Part shown: one piece after another, positions 11,150-24,719 of the stretch | Layout of the letters: each line of letters opens with the position of its first letter | How positions within the stretch are numbered: the stretch's first letter is position 1 | Assembly: GCA_032718565.1 (NCBI GenBank) | Contig: JAVGVS010000656.1 | Coordinates: 95,687 to 159,686 of the forward strand | DNA from: Distichodus sexfasciatus | Lineage: Eukaryota > Chordata > Actinopteri > Characiformes > Distichodontidae | Reading direction: 5' to 3' | Length of the DNA: 64,000 nucleotides | Made by a program: the position numbers and the translations under genes | The notes under the pieces: generated by a model | Seen by the model: only the letters and a program-made list of their open reading frames with translations | Database searches by the model: none | Told to the model about the DNA's origin: nothing

Positions 11150-13140
11150 TGGGCTCCTCCTTTAACAGCTGTTTTATTCTCTCCACTGTACTGGCTTTGT
11201 CTTTCATAGTGCTGTTGATCATTTCCTCCTCCTTGCAGGCGGCTTCCAGCTACAGTTCAACAGTTAAATGAATGTCAGTAATTCATCAATAATTATTAAG
11301 AAAACATTATGATGAATCTGGGACACCAAGGCTGGTTCAGACTGATATCTGACATGTAGTAGTAACTGATCAAAAAATCAAAAACACCTAATAAGAACGA
11401 ACACTGCCACCCGACCGTAATTCTTTTGGTGTTTTAATGGTAATTGCACGTTAAAAAATAGCTGAAGCAGCTGACAGTTTAACATTCTGCCTGAAACAAG
11501 AGAACTAGATAAGTCATGCAACTAATAAGATCTGAGATCCCGCCAAATAATGAGTCTGCATTAATGTATCACAACAGTTTTAACTTGATATAAGAACTGT
11601 CTAGAACCTAACTAACAACCTGATTATAAGGGAAGTTACTATTATTATTATTATGCAAATTGTGAATATGTCCTCACAAATCCTGAAAATTCTGACAAGT
11701 TCAGGTCATCAAAAAGCCTACAGAGAACCACAAGATACCACACACGTGCAGACTCTGATCCACTGACACAGATCTCAGTTCAGACACTTCGAAGCAGACC
11801 ATAGCAAAACACAGACGTGAACTATAATAGGAGGAGACAGGGAGTAGTGTTACCACCTTTTAAACTCCCCTTCTGACACACACACACACACACACTCACT
11901 TGCCATGCCGTGCCTGCTCTCATTGGTAACAGAACCCTATGTTCAAGGGCCGAGTAGGCAATGTGTCATTTGTTCCATCCATCCCTCCATCCCACCCTCC
12001 CTCGCTCCCCTGCACTGATCACACAGATAGAGCCCCAGATAAGGACTCCGCTGCTGGTCTGATGTTTGCCGAAGACCACGTGCCACGCCGCGGCAATCAG
12101 CACATCCCGGTCCAGCTCATTCACGTAGAAAAGGTTAACCCTTTACCCACGATGCATCAGGCCATTTTCACCACAGATGAAACCACAGATGAAGAAGCTT
12201 TGTAACATTTTTATTAGTGAGAGAGTGAACGAGTCCTCTTGGGTGACACTTTTGGAAGACAAAGCGGGCATGTGTAATCGTTGCCAGTTATTTGGAGGAA
12301 GTTAGACTGAATTCAGGTGATCTCACTTCCCTGGCGCTAGCAACACACTAATAAAGCTGACCTGATTTGAATGGGAGTGACAGTGTAAGGGAGTGGGCCA
12401 CAACGGCCATCAGTGGCAAAATGACATTGAACTGGCACAATACTGCCATGAATGGAGCTGATTTGAGTTTATAACTGTAATAAACAGAATTCAAAACCAT
12501 GCCAGAATTTTGTAAAGATGTTTAACTAGTGGTGATTATGGCAGTGTGTGTGTGTGTGTTTGGTGGGCAATAGATTTTTAAAGTTATTTGTAAGGACCTG
12601 ATAGCTTTCTTAAAGACAAAAAAAAAAATCAGATCAGTGTGTCGTTTTGTAAGGACATATTTGTACATAAGAGTGCTGTCGCTGGGAAAAAGGTATATAT
12701 ATAAAAAGAAATCTGTTTTTATTTTTAAAAAAGCCAAATACACAAAGGATGTACGTTTGGTTTCTTAATTTACGGTTAAGGCTTGGTGTAGTATTATTTA
12801 GATTTTGAAATTATTCCTCTCTTTCTGTATTTGTGTGTGTCTGTGTGTGTATTACTAGTTTTAATAGTTATAAGTGTTATCAGAAATAATAATAAAATTG
12901 AGTACATGATTACAGTGCAGAAAAAGTATGTGTGTAGGTGTATTATCAGGATGTGTGCGTATTTGTGTGGTCAAGAAAAAAAAAATCAGTACCTGATGTA
13001 CATTACTTGCTGAAATGTATATATGCGGGTGTATGTATAATAAGGTTGTGTGTGTGTGTGTGTGTGTGTGTCCAAATATGCGAAATGTAAATGTTCAGTA
13101 GTGTACAATAACATGCAGAGGATAAGTGTGCGTGCAACAC
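11150..13140. other. gene-free segment with microsatellites
   Basis: Contains (CA)n at 11876-11895 and (TG)n at 12542-12560 and 13046-13071. No gene or repeat family recognised. Confidence 0.5.
13046..13071. repeat. (TG)n microsatellite
   Basis: Uninterrupted run of about 13 units. Confidence 0.93.
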
Positions 13141-13149
13141 TGAACCAAC

Positions 13150-13610
13150 TTGAAAATATACAAATGTCCAGCGTCTCTTTTAATATCACCAAACCCAACT
13201 CCCTCGCCCATTAAACTCCATTTGATCCTGTTCGGTGACTTCCGCTCGGATCAAACCTTCCTCACAAAGCAAACAAATCTGCACAATAGACTTATTCACC
13301 TCACACAAGCCGCTTCACGTTGGCCTGAGCCACAACAATGGAGGGAGAGTGAACCGAGGTGAAGATGACATTGTGCAGGCTTCTTTGGTGGAAGAAGCCT
13401 GTTATAATACAGGAACCCACTGAGTACACCGCAATCCAATCTAAAAACAGAGATTATTCCAAATCTGGGCTTCAAATGTTAGGCTTTACTGCTCCGGGTT
13501 ACTGTGACGAGGTGTTAGGATCGTGCTGCTGTTCCTTCATTGTCCTCTAGAGAGAGATAGAGACTTTAGTAACAGCTGCAGGCTGCGCCGCTTTATCTCG
13601 AAATTCTGCT
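13150..13610. promoter_or_regulatory. candidate conserved non-coding element
   Basis: A 460-base microsatellite-free island between TG-rich sequences, with balanced composition. No coding pattern. Inference only. Confidence 0.22.
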
Positions 13611-13639
13611 CCACCTTCTACTGCGTGTTGATTTTTGCG

Positions 13640-16600
13640 GGGAAACTCAATCTCAGCCTTTGTGTGTGTGTGTGTGTGGACAGGGTGTAAGGGAGTGTGA
13701 GATGTGACTTTTTTTTTTTTTAATACATTTTTGTTAATTTTACTGCAACATATTTCTGAAGTGAATTACATTACTACTGGAGGCCCTTGTGTATATGTGT
13801 GTTCTTGCTGTTGTGTGTGTGTGTGTGTGTGTATGTGCTAAGACAGAGAGACAGTGTGAGGGTATGTGTGTACATGTAGGTTGTGCTGTGATAGATCCTT
13901 CAACAGCACTGTACACCCCACAGGAAACTGGCCCTGACAGACACACACCACTGATAGCATAGCATAAACTGTGTGTTAAAGTGTGTGTGTGTGTGTGTGC
14001 ACGCGTGTGTGTAAAATTGTTCTTGATGAAGTGCCAGGACTCATTCTGCCACCTTTTAAACCTACTTGCATGTTGAGAGGCATACAGAGGGAAGCTCCGA
14101 CGCTGAATAATACACTGAATAATATGGTAGTAATAATGTAAAATGTATGTAATAACATTTAATCAAGTTCATTTTCTTTATTTTTTCGTCTTTAGTTGGA
14201 AGCATGAAGTATGTCCCTGGAACAGATCTCTTTGGCGCTCTGTATGACCCACCTGGTCAGAGTAACAGGACGGAAGGAAGTCTGTTAACTAGAACATGGC
14301 CAATCAACATTATCAATTACTGCATATGACGCGGCTGAGAGTCAAACCCAGGCGGTGGGACTCGCCCAGCCTGCAGTGTATGGCTCATATTTTAGCCTGC
14401 TGAACAATAGGAGAAGATGTGCTGGTGATGTTTTTCACTCCGGTCCTGTGGTCTTTTTTCATAGCCACACATAGACGACAAACGGCAAAATTATAGACTA
14501 ATCAAAATATATTTCCCTGTAAAATAGCAGCAGTAATTACCAACCTAAGTATAGGGAGGCTTTTTGGGCTCAGTTTTTACGAGCGAGTGTGTCGGGAAGG
14601 CGTGTTGCGTGAGTGTGTGTGTCTGTGTGTGTGTGTATATGTGTGTGGAGGAAAAGTGGATAGGGCTCGACTCTAGTGAAGGTGACACTTTTGTGTCCCA
14701 ATCTGGAACGCCCCAGAAACCCAAATGACCAACGCCAAACCCTCACCTGAGGCGCTGATCTCAGGCCAGTTTCTGTGGCCAGGCGGTAATGCCTAGGGTC
14801 AGATTCACCGTGGGAAGAACTGATTTGGGGCCTGTGGTGTCATCGTGGTGGTCCGCCCCTACAACGTTGGGGCCCTCTAATCTCCAGCCTCACTTCTCCA
14901 TTTTCACTCTACTGCAGAGGTGGGCAAGCGTGCCGAGCTTATCCAAGAACCTCCACCTCCTCGTAAACAACATAATCCCTATAAATTACTGCTGGAATGA
15001 GACAGAGACAAAAAGAGACTTTTATGGATTGAAGGGCAGATGGTCCAACAGACATGATGGTCAAACAGAAACCTGTGTCATAAATGAAGAACTGATCATT
15101 TTGATATTGTCAGAAGACATGGTTGGAAAAAGAATGCTAGGCATGGAGAAAAAAATTCTACAATGCATTACCAAGATTCTATATTTTTTACACGCATAGT
15201 TATGTAAATATGACATCCAATAAAATGGTTTATATCCTGGTTCATACCTAAGACAGTGCAAGTTAATTTAAATTAAAAAAAACAATACCATGCAGCAAAG
15301 TTACTAAAGGAAAAAACAGTAAAACCAAGGCAAAAATGAAAAGAATGCAGGGAGGAGTAATGGAAGGGACACAAATAAACGTGGCGGTGAGTTGCGTCTC
15401 CCCATGGTTCCGCTTGCCCCCCTCTGGCTGGTGCAGACTCCCCATCATGGCGACAATGTCCAGCGGCCCCTGATTGTCTGCTCCCAGAGGGGTGGAGCAG
15501 GGTGGAGCAGGCGTGGTGGACCGTGGTCACCGGGTTGGGCCGGAGCTGGGGCCGCAGTTGCCCCAAACAGGCGCCTGCCTGCTCACAGGGCCAGCTTGGC
15601 TCATAAATACTGGACAGAGCCGTCCACTGAGCAAGACCCAAGCCGGAGAGTGACCTGCGCAATGCCCGTCTGGAAACAGAGCTGACCACATAAAGAGGGA
15701 GTCGGGTTTCTTCTAGTGGCCACATGGAAATGGGTCCGGAGTGGCCACAGACACCAGCCCTGGCGGCTCTTATGGGTCTGGACTGGTCATGTAGAGCCTC
15801 CACATGCTACGAAACAATGTGATGATGTACCGAGCACTGGTTTGCCATTTGACTTCTAAAACCATTAAGTTAATAATTTTTTTTTACATCATTTACCATT
15901 TGACCAAAAATATTTTACCTCTCTAATTAAATCCCCTTCTCTTCTACAAGGCTGGATTTCACCAACTATAATGTAGAGCTTATGTTCTGTCTTGAAACAC
16001 TAATTAGAGGCAATGGGTTCTCTCTTAACAGATGTTATGTCGCTTGAGTTCGTTATCAATACACTTTTTCATTCTACCTACAGTATATTTTTAACTTGAA
16101 GGTAATGTTGACTGTGTTGTATGCTTTTTGTGAGCACCACTCCTATAGTATATCTCTATGTAATGGTAAACTTGATTAGACCCATCCATTGTCCAGTCAG
16201 CGGCCTTCACAGCAGACAGTGCTGGGTTCTCCGAGTCTAAATGACGCGTGTCACACTCAGCTCTCAGGGCTGCTTTGGTGCTGCTCTGAGCTCCGAGCCT
16301 TAAATCATGTCATAATTAATGCACTGGTGACAGCAATACTTGTGTGGCTCTAAATCATATTGAAAAGTCACAGTTTGGTTGCAGCTTGAGATGTGCGTCA
16401 GTGAGTGTGTATATGTGTGTGTGTAATAAACGGGCTGCAAAATGGCGGCTTGTCTGCGTGTGTGTCTATCTCTGAGATTTGCAGGAGGTGGGGTTACCTA
16501 CAGCACCTGTTTTATGTGCATTATGGGAAATGGGAGGCAATCTACTGCGTGGCCATGGATACCTCACGTAGCTCCTCCCCTCCTCGCCATGATCAACATG

Positions 16601-16727
16601 GCTTAAGCATTTTAGGCCAGGTTGACTAATAAATATGTGTGTGTGTGTGTGTGTGTAATGCATGACTTATCTTTGAAAAAAAAAATATTAGAGAGGTAAT
16701 GCTAACTATTTTATAAAGGCATAGGTC

Positions 16728-16760
<33 letters not shown>

Positions 16761-17380
16761 CTTTGATTAGGGATGTTTAAGGGATGTTTATGACTCCATC
16801 GTAAATACCCGTCCTGATCCTTTAAGATAAGCAGGTGCAGGAGAATGATGAGGAATAAAAGGGTGATGTAGATAACCATCTCTGACAAGCCATTAATGAT
16901 GCTGCCCTTTGTGCATGCTCTAAAGACACAGCTGTGGGTGTATGGGTGAGTGTGTGTGTGTGTGTGTGTGTGAGTGAGAAGGTGTTTATACTTAGCGTTA
17001 AATAGTAGATTTACACTTAAACTGACATTGAGCCCCTGTTTAGCCCATATGGGCTACATCTCCTGGTCGACTTTCATGTAGGCACCTGCTCATGTGCTTG
17101 AACTTATTTGCTTTTTCTACTCGTCCGACTGAAAATGGACATCCACCCCCTTTTACACATCGTCTTTGTACTCCCACACATTATAAATTAATTAATACCA
17201 ATTAATGAATTCCTTTTGAAATTAACTTTTGATTACTGATGGTGATTTATTGATGAGATTTTCAACAAGCACTTATTTACCATGAATGTAGTCTCACACA
17301 CACACACGCACATGCACACGCACACACAGTCTTACAACACATTTTAATGTCATCAACACCCTGCTTTCCGATTCCTTTTG
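13640..17380. other. gene-free segment, TG-rich, with a GC-rich patch
   Basis: TG runs at 13816-13833, 13981-14000, 16637-16658, 16730-16759 and 16949-16972. Positions 15400-15800 are GC-rich and open in both directions by chance; no protein family recognised. A ZNF143-like tgcattatgggaaatggg lies at 16517-16534. Confidence 0.5.
16730..16759. repeat. (TG)n microsatellite
   Basis: Uninterrupted run of about 15 units. Confidence 0.95.
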
Positions 17381-18660
17381 AATATCAGACCGGTCAATCA
17401 CTGTGAGTGTGGACGCCGAACTCTAATAAACGTAGCCTGGAATTTGGCAGCATGCATGTATTAATACTAAGTGCCAATAAATAATTCTATGTATGGTTTG
17501 AAAATGAGCTCAATAAACTTACTGGAAGAGTATTGATATTTCAGAGCCGTAGTTGCTTTGATGATATCGATGATTAATTGAGTGTGTGAGTGGAGGCGGG
17601 TTCTGGGCAAAATGGAGTCTGTTCTTCATGCTCACACTAAATATTAATCCATACGCCACATTCAGAGGTGCTTAAAAAGCTTTTTTGAACAGGATTTTAG
17701 GAGTTGTAAAATTTGATATTCTCTTGCTCAGAGTGAGATAAGTATGAGATTTATTATTCGCTTTATTGTTAAAGACTTTCATGAGTGCAGATTATGCAAC
17801 AGTTCCTGATTCTCCCCATTTCTATAACTTAACATTTCTTGATTCTGTAAAAATTAAGCTCATTGAGAAACAAGGATGGTAAGGGGTCCCTTAATACGTT
17901 TACTCAGCTCTTTGCACGTTGCAGTTGGGTTAAATGTGACTTTCATTGCCTCGCCTCATGTGTCTCGTTTCAACTTGCACGTCCTTGATCACTTAAAGGC
18001 CTCGTTAAAATCATTAAAAGCACAAGCCATCAGCAGCTTTTTCGACAGCCCTAGCGTGAGAATGAGCTTTCTTAGAAACGCGTAGCGGCCGTATCGGTTC
18101 AAAAATGACCTCCATAAAATATTCTGCTCACCTTTGTCATCACTCTTTTAGTGGCTGTTTAAAAACAATAATGCAGTAAAGGGCGTGTTTATTTTACGGT
18201 CGCCGTAAAAAAAAAAAAAAAAAAAAAGAGCAGCGGATGAACGCTGCTAAATGGCTGGGCTGTCTCTTTGGTTTAATGACGCTGATGTTTTATAGTGGGA
18301 AGGCATATGACTGTCATCAATAGAGGAGGCGAGGACGGTCCACCTGATGTCCTCCCACACATTATGACTTTAATAGGGAATTAAACAACAGGCACATAGT
18401 CGAACAGGCAAACAGACGCGCCATGTTATCACCGCCAATGAGCTCATCGATTCTCATTGCCCGCATCCTCCATTGACTTGCATTCCGAAATGAATGACTA
18501 ATGAAGGACCATGAAGGAGGTCTGGACACTGCAGATCCGATTATACATGCACAGTGTAATAACAGGTAACATGGCGGGGCTTAATAATGTACTTAACGAT
18601 TACAATGCATCATAGGCTATCACTTACGCTACATGATTAGCGTGATGCATTGTAGGTGCA
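17380..18660. promoter_or_regulatory. candidate conserved non-coding cluster
   Basis: Mostly unique sequence except an A-run at 18208-18227. Includes an imperfect hairpin at 18601-18654 with arms tacaatgcatca and tgatgcattgta. Motif texture suggests regulatory DNA; inference only. Confidence 0.28.
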
Positions 18661-21025
18661 TTTTCAGCCTGACACAAAGTCACTTATGTGTATGGTGAGG
18701 GAGAATGAGCAGTGAGTGAGGTAATGATGCGCATCACGTATAACAGTATTATTAGACTCTCAAAATACGTTTCTTAGCACTTGTTAGCACTTACGATTTT
18801 TACAAATGGACCAACTGCCATCCTTTTTAATATGCCTTAATTATTCATATGATCAGTGGTAGTCACATTGCATTAAGGGATTACTGAAGTGCAACTAAAT
18901 TTGTCAGTGGTTTTTAGGTTTTCTCCATTACCTGTGGATGCACAAGATGCCCATTAACAGTATTATGAAGCATTTTCTGGAGAGACTTTGTCACCCTGTG
19001 ATGGCCTTATCTGTCAATTGACATGGGTCAAAATACCAGTCAGTGACACTGTGAGTAATGACAAGTAAGCAACCATAAAGGCATGACATTTATTAAGTGA
19101 AGTGTCCTTCACCAGTACGTTTCTCATGTGGTAATAAAAAAACAAACCACACGGACTCCAGCAAACCTTGAAAAGGCCATAAACATGGAGACATTACATG
19201 AATGGTATCAGTGGCAGCATTTTTAAAAGATTTTCATCGCAGTACGGCTAATAAAAATCAACTCCCATTGACATATTGTGTTCGCATTTAGCCTCTCATA
19301 ACTGAACCTGGGAGGGGTGGATGACAGGAGATGGGATTATAAAAGGCAGACATAAGGATGTTGTAGGCTACACGTACGCACACCTGTAGGCAAGGAAATA
19401 TTGTTGCAAAGGACGGGTCAGGTTTAACCTGATATGGACAACATATCTATAATATAACAATTATTATTTATAATTATATATATATCATTTATATAAAATC
19501 AATATTAATGTTATAAAATACAGTAATAATAGTGCTAGTGCTACCACTAAAACTATGTATAATAATAATAGTAATAATAATAATAATAATGTTATTATTG
19601 TTAACATTGTTATTGTTGTTACTGTTCATATTGATAAACATATTGATAATAGTAGTACTATTTTTGCTATTCTTTTGTATTACAAGGCTTTACAAAGCAT
19701 CTCACTTTAGGTTTAAGCATAAGCATTCTTTAAATTAAGGCAAGATTATTAATTTAACATAATTAATTTAGATCATTAATTTAACAGCATACTTTAAGAG
19801 AAAGTTTTTTTTAAATTAGAAGGTCAGTGATTTTATGATTGTAAGATACAGTAGTTTTTGTGGTGCCATACCATGTTATAACGTTTTTTAGAACAAATAG
19901 AAACATATTGTTTGTTGACGAGTGTCTGTATGAGGAGGTGAGAGCAAAGAAGTGTGGATGCTTTCCCTTGCTCTCCCGGAATGGAGGACCAGGGGAAGTT
20001 TTCGTTCAGCTCATGCCAAACGTCTGGTTACTGTCACCCGAGCGACTTCCATTCCATGAACAGAGACGCTTTTCAGGGGCATCGTCTCTGTTTAGATTCA
20101 ACTTGTCATCTCTCTCTCTCTGTTTCTCTCTCTAATCCACTGTACTGTGCCAGGCTTGTAAGATAACACATTTATTTACTATACAAACAAAACCCATAAC
20201 CTATTGGCATCTGAAATCTCATTACTGCCTAATCCACTCCATTGTCCATGTGCACCATTTGTATATATTATTGTGCTGTTTGTATTTGAGAGTTAGATGC
20301 TTTGCATACGCTGCCAGGAACAAGAGCCTGTATATAGACTGTTGGGGTTTGTTTCAGAAATCCTTCTCACATCCCCACTAAGTTGTATTTAAGTAAATAC
20401 AAAATTTTGTAACAGGAAAAAATACTTCCATCTGCTTTGATGCTAACGTTGTGGTTTCCATTTTGAAATTTTGAAGTACCACTGCATTTCAAACGGTACA
20501 ACAGGTTTACTCTTCCTTGTTGGAAGAATTATGTAATGTTTCAGTATCACAACTGTGAGTGTGTCACTGGGGGAAGCAACATGCCTTCGAGTGCTTTAAA
20601 CTCCCCTTATGAGCAAAAATCACAAAACCTGATGATGTGTCAGCCAGAACTGAAATGGCCCACCCTCATTAGTGTGCCTGCTAATTACTGACCAGAGCAT
20701 GAACTACACAGCAAGCAGAGCTATTCATTACAGCCACGCTAAATTAATGGGAAACAATCAGTAGGTTTTTTCCCCTCCTGGAGTAAAATAGAAGGCAATA
20801 AAAAAACAACATTAAAACCACAGTAGCAGAGAATCTAAATATACATCAACACAACCAATTAAGCTCGTTTTATGTATTGGGAAATCACATTTAGGGTAGT
20901 TCCATTTTGGCAAAATGGTGGTGGACCACACCAGTGTTTGGTTTTCTAAAAGCTTTTACTGGTAACTGATAGTATGGTTCTTATGATGATGATGAACGCT
21001 ACATAGAAAACCCAACATTAAACTG
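18660..21025. other. gene-free AT-rich segment
   Basis: AT-rich low complexity at 19440-19510, ATA/ATT trinucleotide runs at 19558-19600 and three copies of ttaattta at 19750-19785. No gene seen. Confidence 0.5.
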
Positions 21026-21135
21026 AAAGAGCACTCAGTGGCCACTTTATTAGAAACCACAAAGGCAGTGATTCTGATATAAAACATAAAAAATACACCA
21101 GCATACAGTGTCAGTGTCACTGCTGTGTTGCGACT
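21025..21135 (+). mobile_element. remnant of a common fish DNA repeat
   Basis: gcactcagtggccactttat followed by cagtgtcagtgtcactgctg matches a repeat abundant in several fish genomes (ctcagtggccactttattag..; ..gtgtcactgctgtgctg). Family name uncertain. Confidence 0.5.
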
Positions 21136-21319
21136 GACCCACAACATTGACGAAGGAATGCCAAATGGGGTGATGTGTTTGGTAATATAGGGTAGATTAT
21201 AGCTGACAAATTGTGTATGACAACAGAGGGTTCATAGTCTTTGATTGTACACCTATAAAGTACACAAAGTTCCTCTCCTAGAGAAATAACGTCCTGCAAG
21301 TGACGTGTTTGTTTTTTCC

Positions 21320-21740
21320 TAACTCAAAAGCATGTTGCCTATAAATAAATCAGAGCTGGAATCTATTAGTCGTCAGATAAACCATGATAATTCAGTCACA
21401 ATCAATTTATCTCCAAAAATGCCACCATCAACAATCTCAACCCACATTTTTCTGGCACGATTACTGTCTTTCATTTTTCCCAGCTGTGCAGCCCCATTGG
21501 GTTCCATAAAGTATTTTTTATTGCATTGGAGGGCATTTGTAATTGACAAAGCCCCTAATACCAGGTTGGAAATCATATCAAGAGCACTTGAGAGGGAGGT
21601 GACAACCATTAGGCAATTGTAGAACCACCGTGTACAACGAAAAGGCCTTTAGTATGGGGCGAGACCCTGGGGGTGCTGGCTCAGAATGAGGAGGGCATCC
21701 ATGCTGATTGCCTGTGAGGTTTAATTAAGGGCCCAATAAA
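21320..21740. promoter_or_regulatory. strong candidate conserved non-coding element
   Basis: 420 bases free of low complexity, with cagataaaccatgataattc, cccagctgtgcagcccc, gcatttgtaattgacaaag and accattaggcaattgtag. The rhythm of homeodomain, E-box and SOX-like sites is typical of ancient enhancers. A fragmentary open frame exists but lacks codon pattern and splice signals. Confidence 0.35.
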
Positions 21741-24020
21741 TGCGAAACCCTCCCAGCACTCGCACACATAATGGAATGTGTGATGGGAGCAGATGCCGAA
21801 CTAATGACAACCTGGTGACACCCAACCGCATCCTACCGCCCCCTTACACAGACCCCCCACATCTTCCACCGTGTGGATGTGCGTGTCTGGTTGTGTTATA
21901 TCCCCTTGACTGGGATGATGATGATGGTGAGCAAGAGCAGACAGATACAGAACAGCAGCAAAAAAGTGAGAGAATGCGGCATATTTGTCGAAAATGATCA
22001 TCATCTCATTCAGGATGAAATGTGGCGCAGGTAAGCCATCTCTCTTCGGTCCTCCCTTCTCAGTTTTTCAACCCACCCACTGAAGACACACACGCTCCCT
22101 GTGTGTTGTCTTGATCGGCAGTGGGCATCTCAGTGGGGTGGAAGCATTCAGGAGAAGCTGATGCTGCCCCAACTTGGCAACAGATGTGCAGACCCATGCC
22201 CCGCTGCCCTGAGCCAGCCCCAGCCACATGCAGCTTCTTCACACACATAAACACACCATGTGTAGGTCAAATTCAGCATCACCATCACTCCTAGAACGAC
22301 CCCCAGTCTCACTAGTCTGGTGGGTGCAAACTGCACACTCAGTTCAAACTGGATACGCCCAGTACGTACTGATAGCAGAACAACTTGTTCCTCATATTCA
22401 CTTTCACTGCAATTATAGACAAAAATCATGAATCCGGGCTCCAGAACCTTCCAACATCTGGGATTCTTTACTTATGAGCTTTATGCAACTGTACAATTGC
22501 TGCCAGTATCATTGGACTCAACTCCCGTATTAAAAAAAAAAAAAAAGACGTTTAGATTCTGAGATCAGTCTTTGCAAAGTGATTTGCGATTTCATCTGTC
22601 AACCAGTGTGATAAAATGACAGTGTGTGTTCATTCTATAAGCTAAAAATCAAGATTGTCCAATAGGAGGTGGGTTAAGATGGTTAATAGACATTCATATT
22701 TGGCAATAAAAAGTAAAAACATTAATTTACTGGCTTATGATATCTGGCTATGATACCCTGTTTCGTGGTGGTGGGAGCGTGATGCTGCTAATGTATAACA
22801 CATTAGCGCGTTTATCATTCAGAAATATGAGGGTTGCTCAGATTCATTGTGGTTACATATAAAGTACCTCGAAAGTAAAGAGGTTTGAAAGACGATGAAG
22901 AGGCATTCTGCGTAGCTACAGCCTAGTGTTGAATTGCCCACATGCACTGTTGCATTGTGTGATACTAAAGTCTAGTGAGTGCATTAAAGCTTTGTAGATT
23001 TAGAAGCTTTTTATTAGTTGCAGAGATGGTGTGGAGATGAACTGTGTTGTGTGAGTACAGGCCCTGCTCCGTTCACTTTCGTCTGGGTTACATGATTCAC
23101 TTTGATTAGGCAGACAATGGAAAGGTCTGAACATGCCTTTGTTCTCAGAATAATTCATTATTTGTTTCTTAGACATGTGCTTGTTGTCCTGTTTTTCAGT
23201 TCACCATGCGGTGTGCACAGACAGACAAAAGGAGAGATTCAAAAAGAGCCATTTAAAATTTCTTCTCTTATAAATGAATAAAGAGTTTTCTTACTTTCAG
23301 ATAAATTGCTTCCTTACTTTCAGACAAATTTTCATTTATGTGTGGCATCTTGTAAAATTAAGGGGTAAAACATGCTACACATCTACAGCTCAACCCTGAA
23401 ACCATTTCCTTTGCATTCAGCATTACAGTTTAATAATTTCTTAATCCCTATGAACTCAAGTATGAAATCTTACAACACAGAAAGAAAAATAGGGTCAAGA
23501 AAAGCTGCCTTTCTTCAGTGATCATCCAAATCATCTGAGTAATGTCAAAATCTGTGTTCTCAAATCTGTCCCAAGATTTGATGACCCAATACTCTAAAGT
23601 TAGCTATTACTCTTTTATAACTTGTTTGCTGATTTATTAGTTTATTTTAAGTTGTTTGGGTAAAGCGACTCGTAAGTCATATGAACGAGATCTAATTCTA
23701 AGGAAACCAGTGCTGCTGAAATTAGATTTAAGATCGCAGAACTTTAACCAAAATGGATGGGTTCCTCATATGACGGGAGCTCATTCAGTATTGTGTTTTA
23801 AAGTCTAGTGCTTGGTGCATGGATAAAAGTGAGTAAAATAAAAGTACAATTTAAGCTGTTATAGTTTGTCAAATGTCTGACCGTTAAAGGTCAGCATGGC
23901 GTTGGAGCAACGTGTTTTCATCCAGATAGAAATAGAAGATAGAAATCCATCTGCTGTGTAAATGCAACTGTCTGATTAGCACATGAGCGAGATGGACAAA
24001 TCGGACAGAAACATGACACT
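21740..24020. other. gene-free segment
   Basis: Only short A-runs (22532-22546) and unique AT-rich sequence. Nothing recognised. Confidence 0.5.
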
Positions 24021-24300
24021 GTTAAGGTGATCTTATGCCCACCGATTCTGTCAAAAATGCGTAACGAGCTTATGCCGGAGTTCGCTGTAGCAGATTGGCA
24101 GGCAGCGCTTGTGTACGGGTTTAATGGAGTGCTGCTTTATTTGTGGCTGTCAGAGGGGGGAGGGAGGCTGTCGCCTCACCTCGGCACTGATCAACCTCGC
24201 AGGACTCGCTCGCAGAGTGCAAAAGCATGTCGACCCAACACCGTGCTGTTTACTGGCCAGCCCAGCAGCAACCTCACTAACACGCCTCACGCCTAATAAA
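24020..24300. promoter_or_regulatory. candidate conserved non-coding element
   Basis: GC-balanced unique stretch followed by a TG run at 24330-24346. Low certainty. Confidence 0.25.
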
Positions 24301-24719
24301 TAATACAGCGCAACAGACGGGCGGGGGAATGTGTGTGTGTGTGTGCATGTGTAAATAAGAACGGATGTGGCCGCTCCTCAAATACCATCAGACAGCTTGT
24401 TTGTTTATGAGAGCCTGAAAATGTGAGGTTGGACAGAAATGTGAGGTCGAGTCGGGGTGTGGTTGGCTGCCGTTTTGACTTTTTGTGATCTTACCACCAA
24501 AAGTAAATGCTTTCTATTCCTACTGTAAATGTAGAACTCTTCATTTGATGTATTCCATTAATGAATTGAAAAATGACTTATTCTAATATTTGACAAGAAA
24601 TATCTTTAAACTAGCCCAAAGAATGTGGATGCTACCTTTCTTAAAAGACCAAACAGTTTTTTGACCCCAAAACTATTTTTACTGTTAATAAAGACTATAA
24701 CCAAACTAATGAGCAACAT

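Noticed and set aside
14789..15199. 136-codon open frame, plus strand
   Set aside because: No domain, no splice context, no codon pattern.
15273..15803. 176-codon open frame, minus strand
   Set aside because: Lies in a GC-rich patch that is also open on the other strand; no recognisable domain, and the last third is low-quality Phe/Ser-rich sequence.
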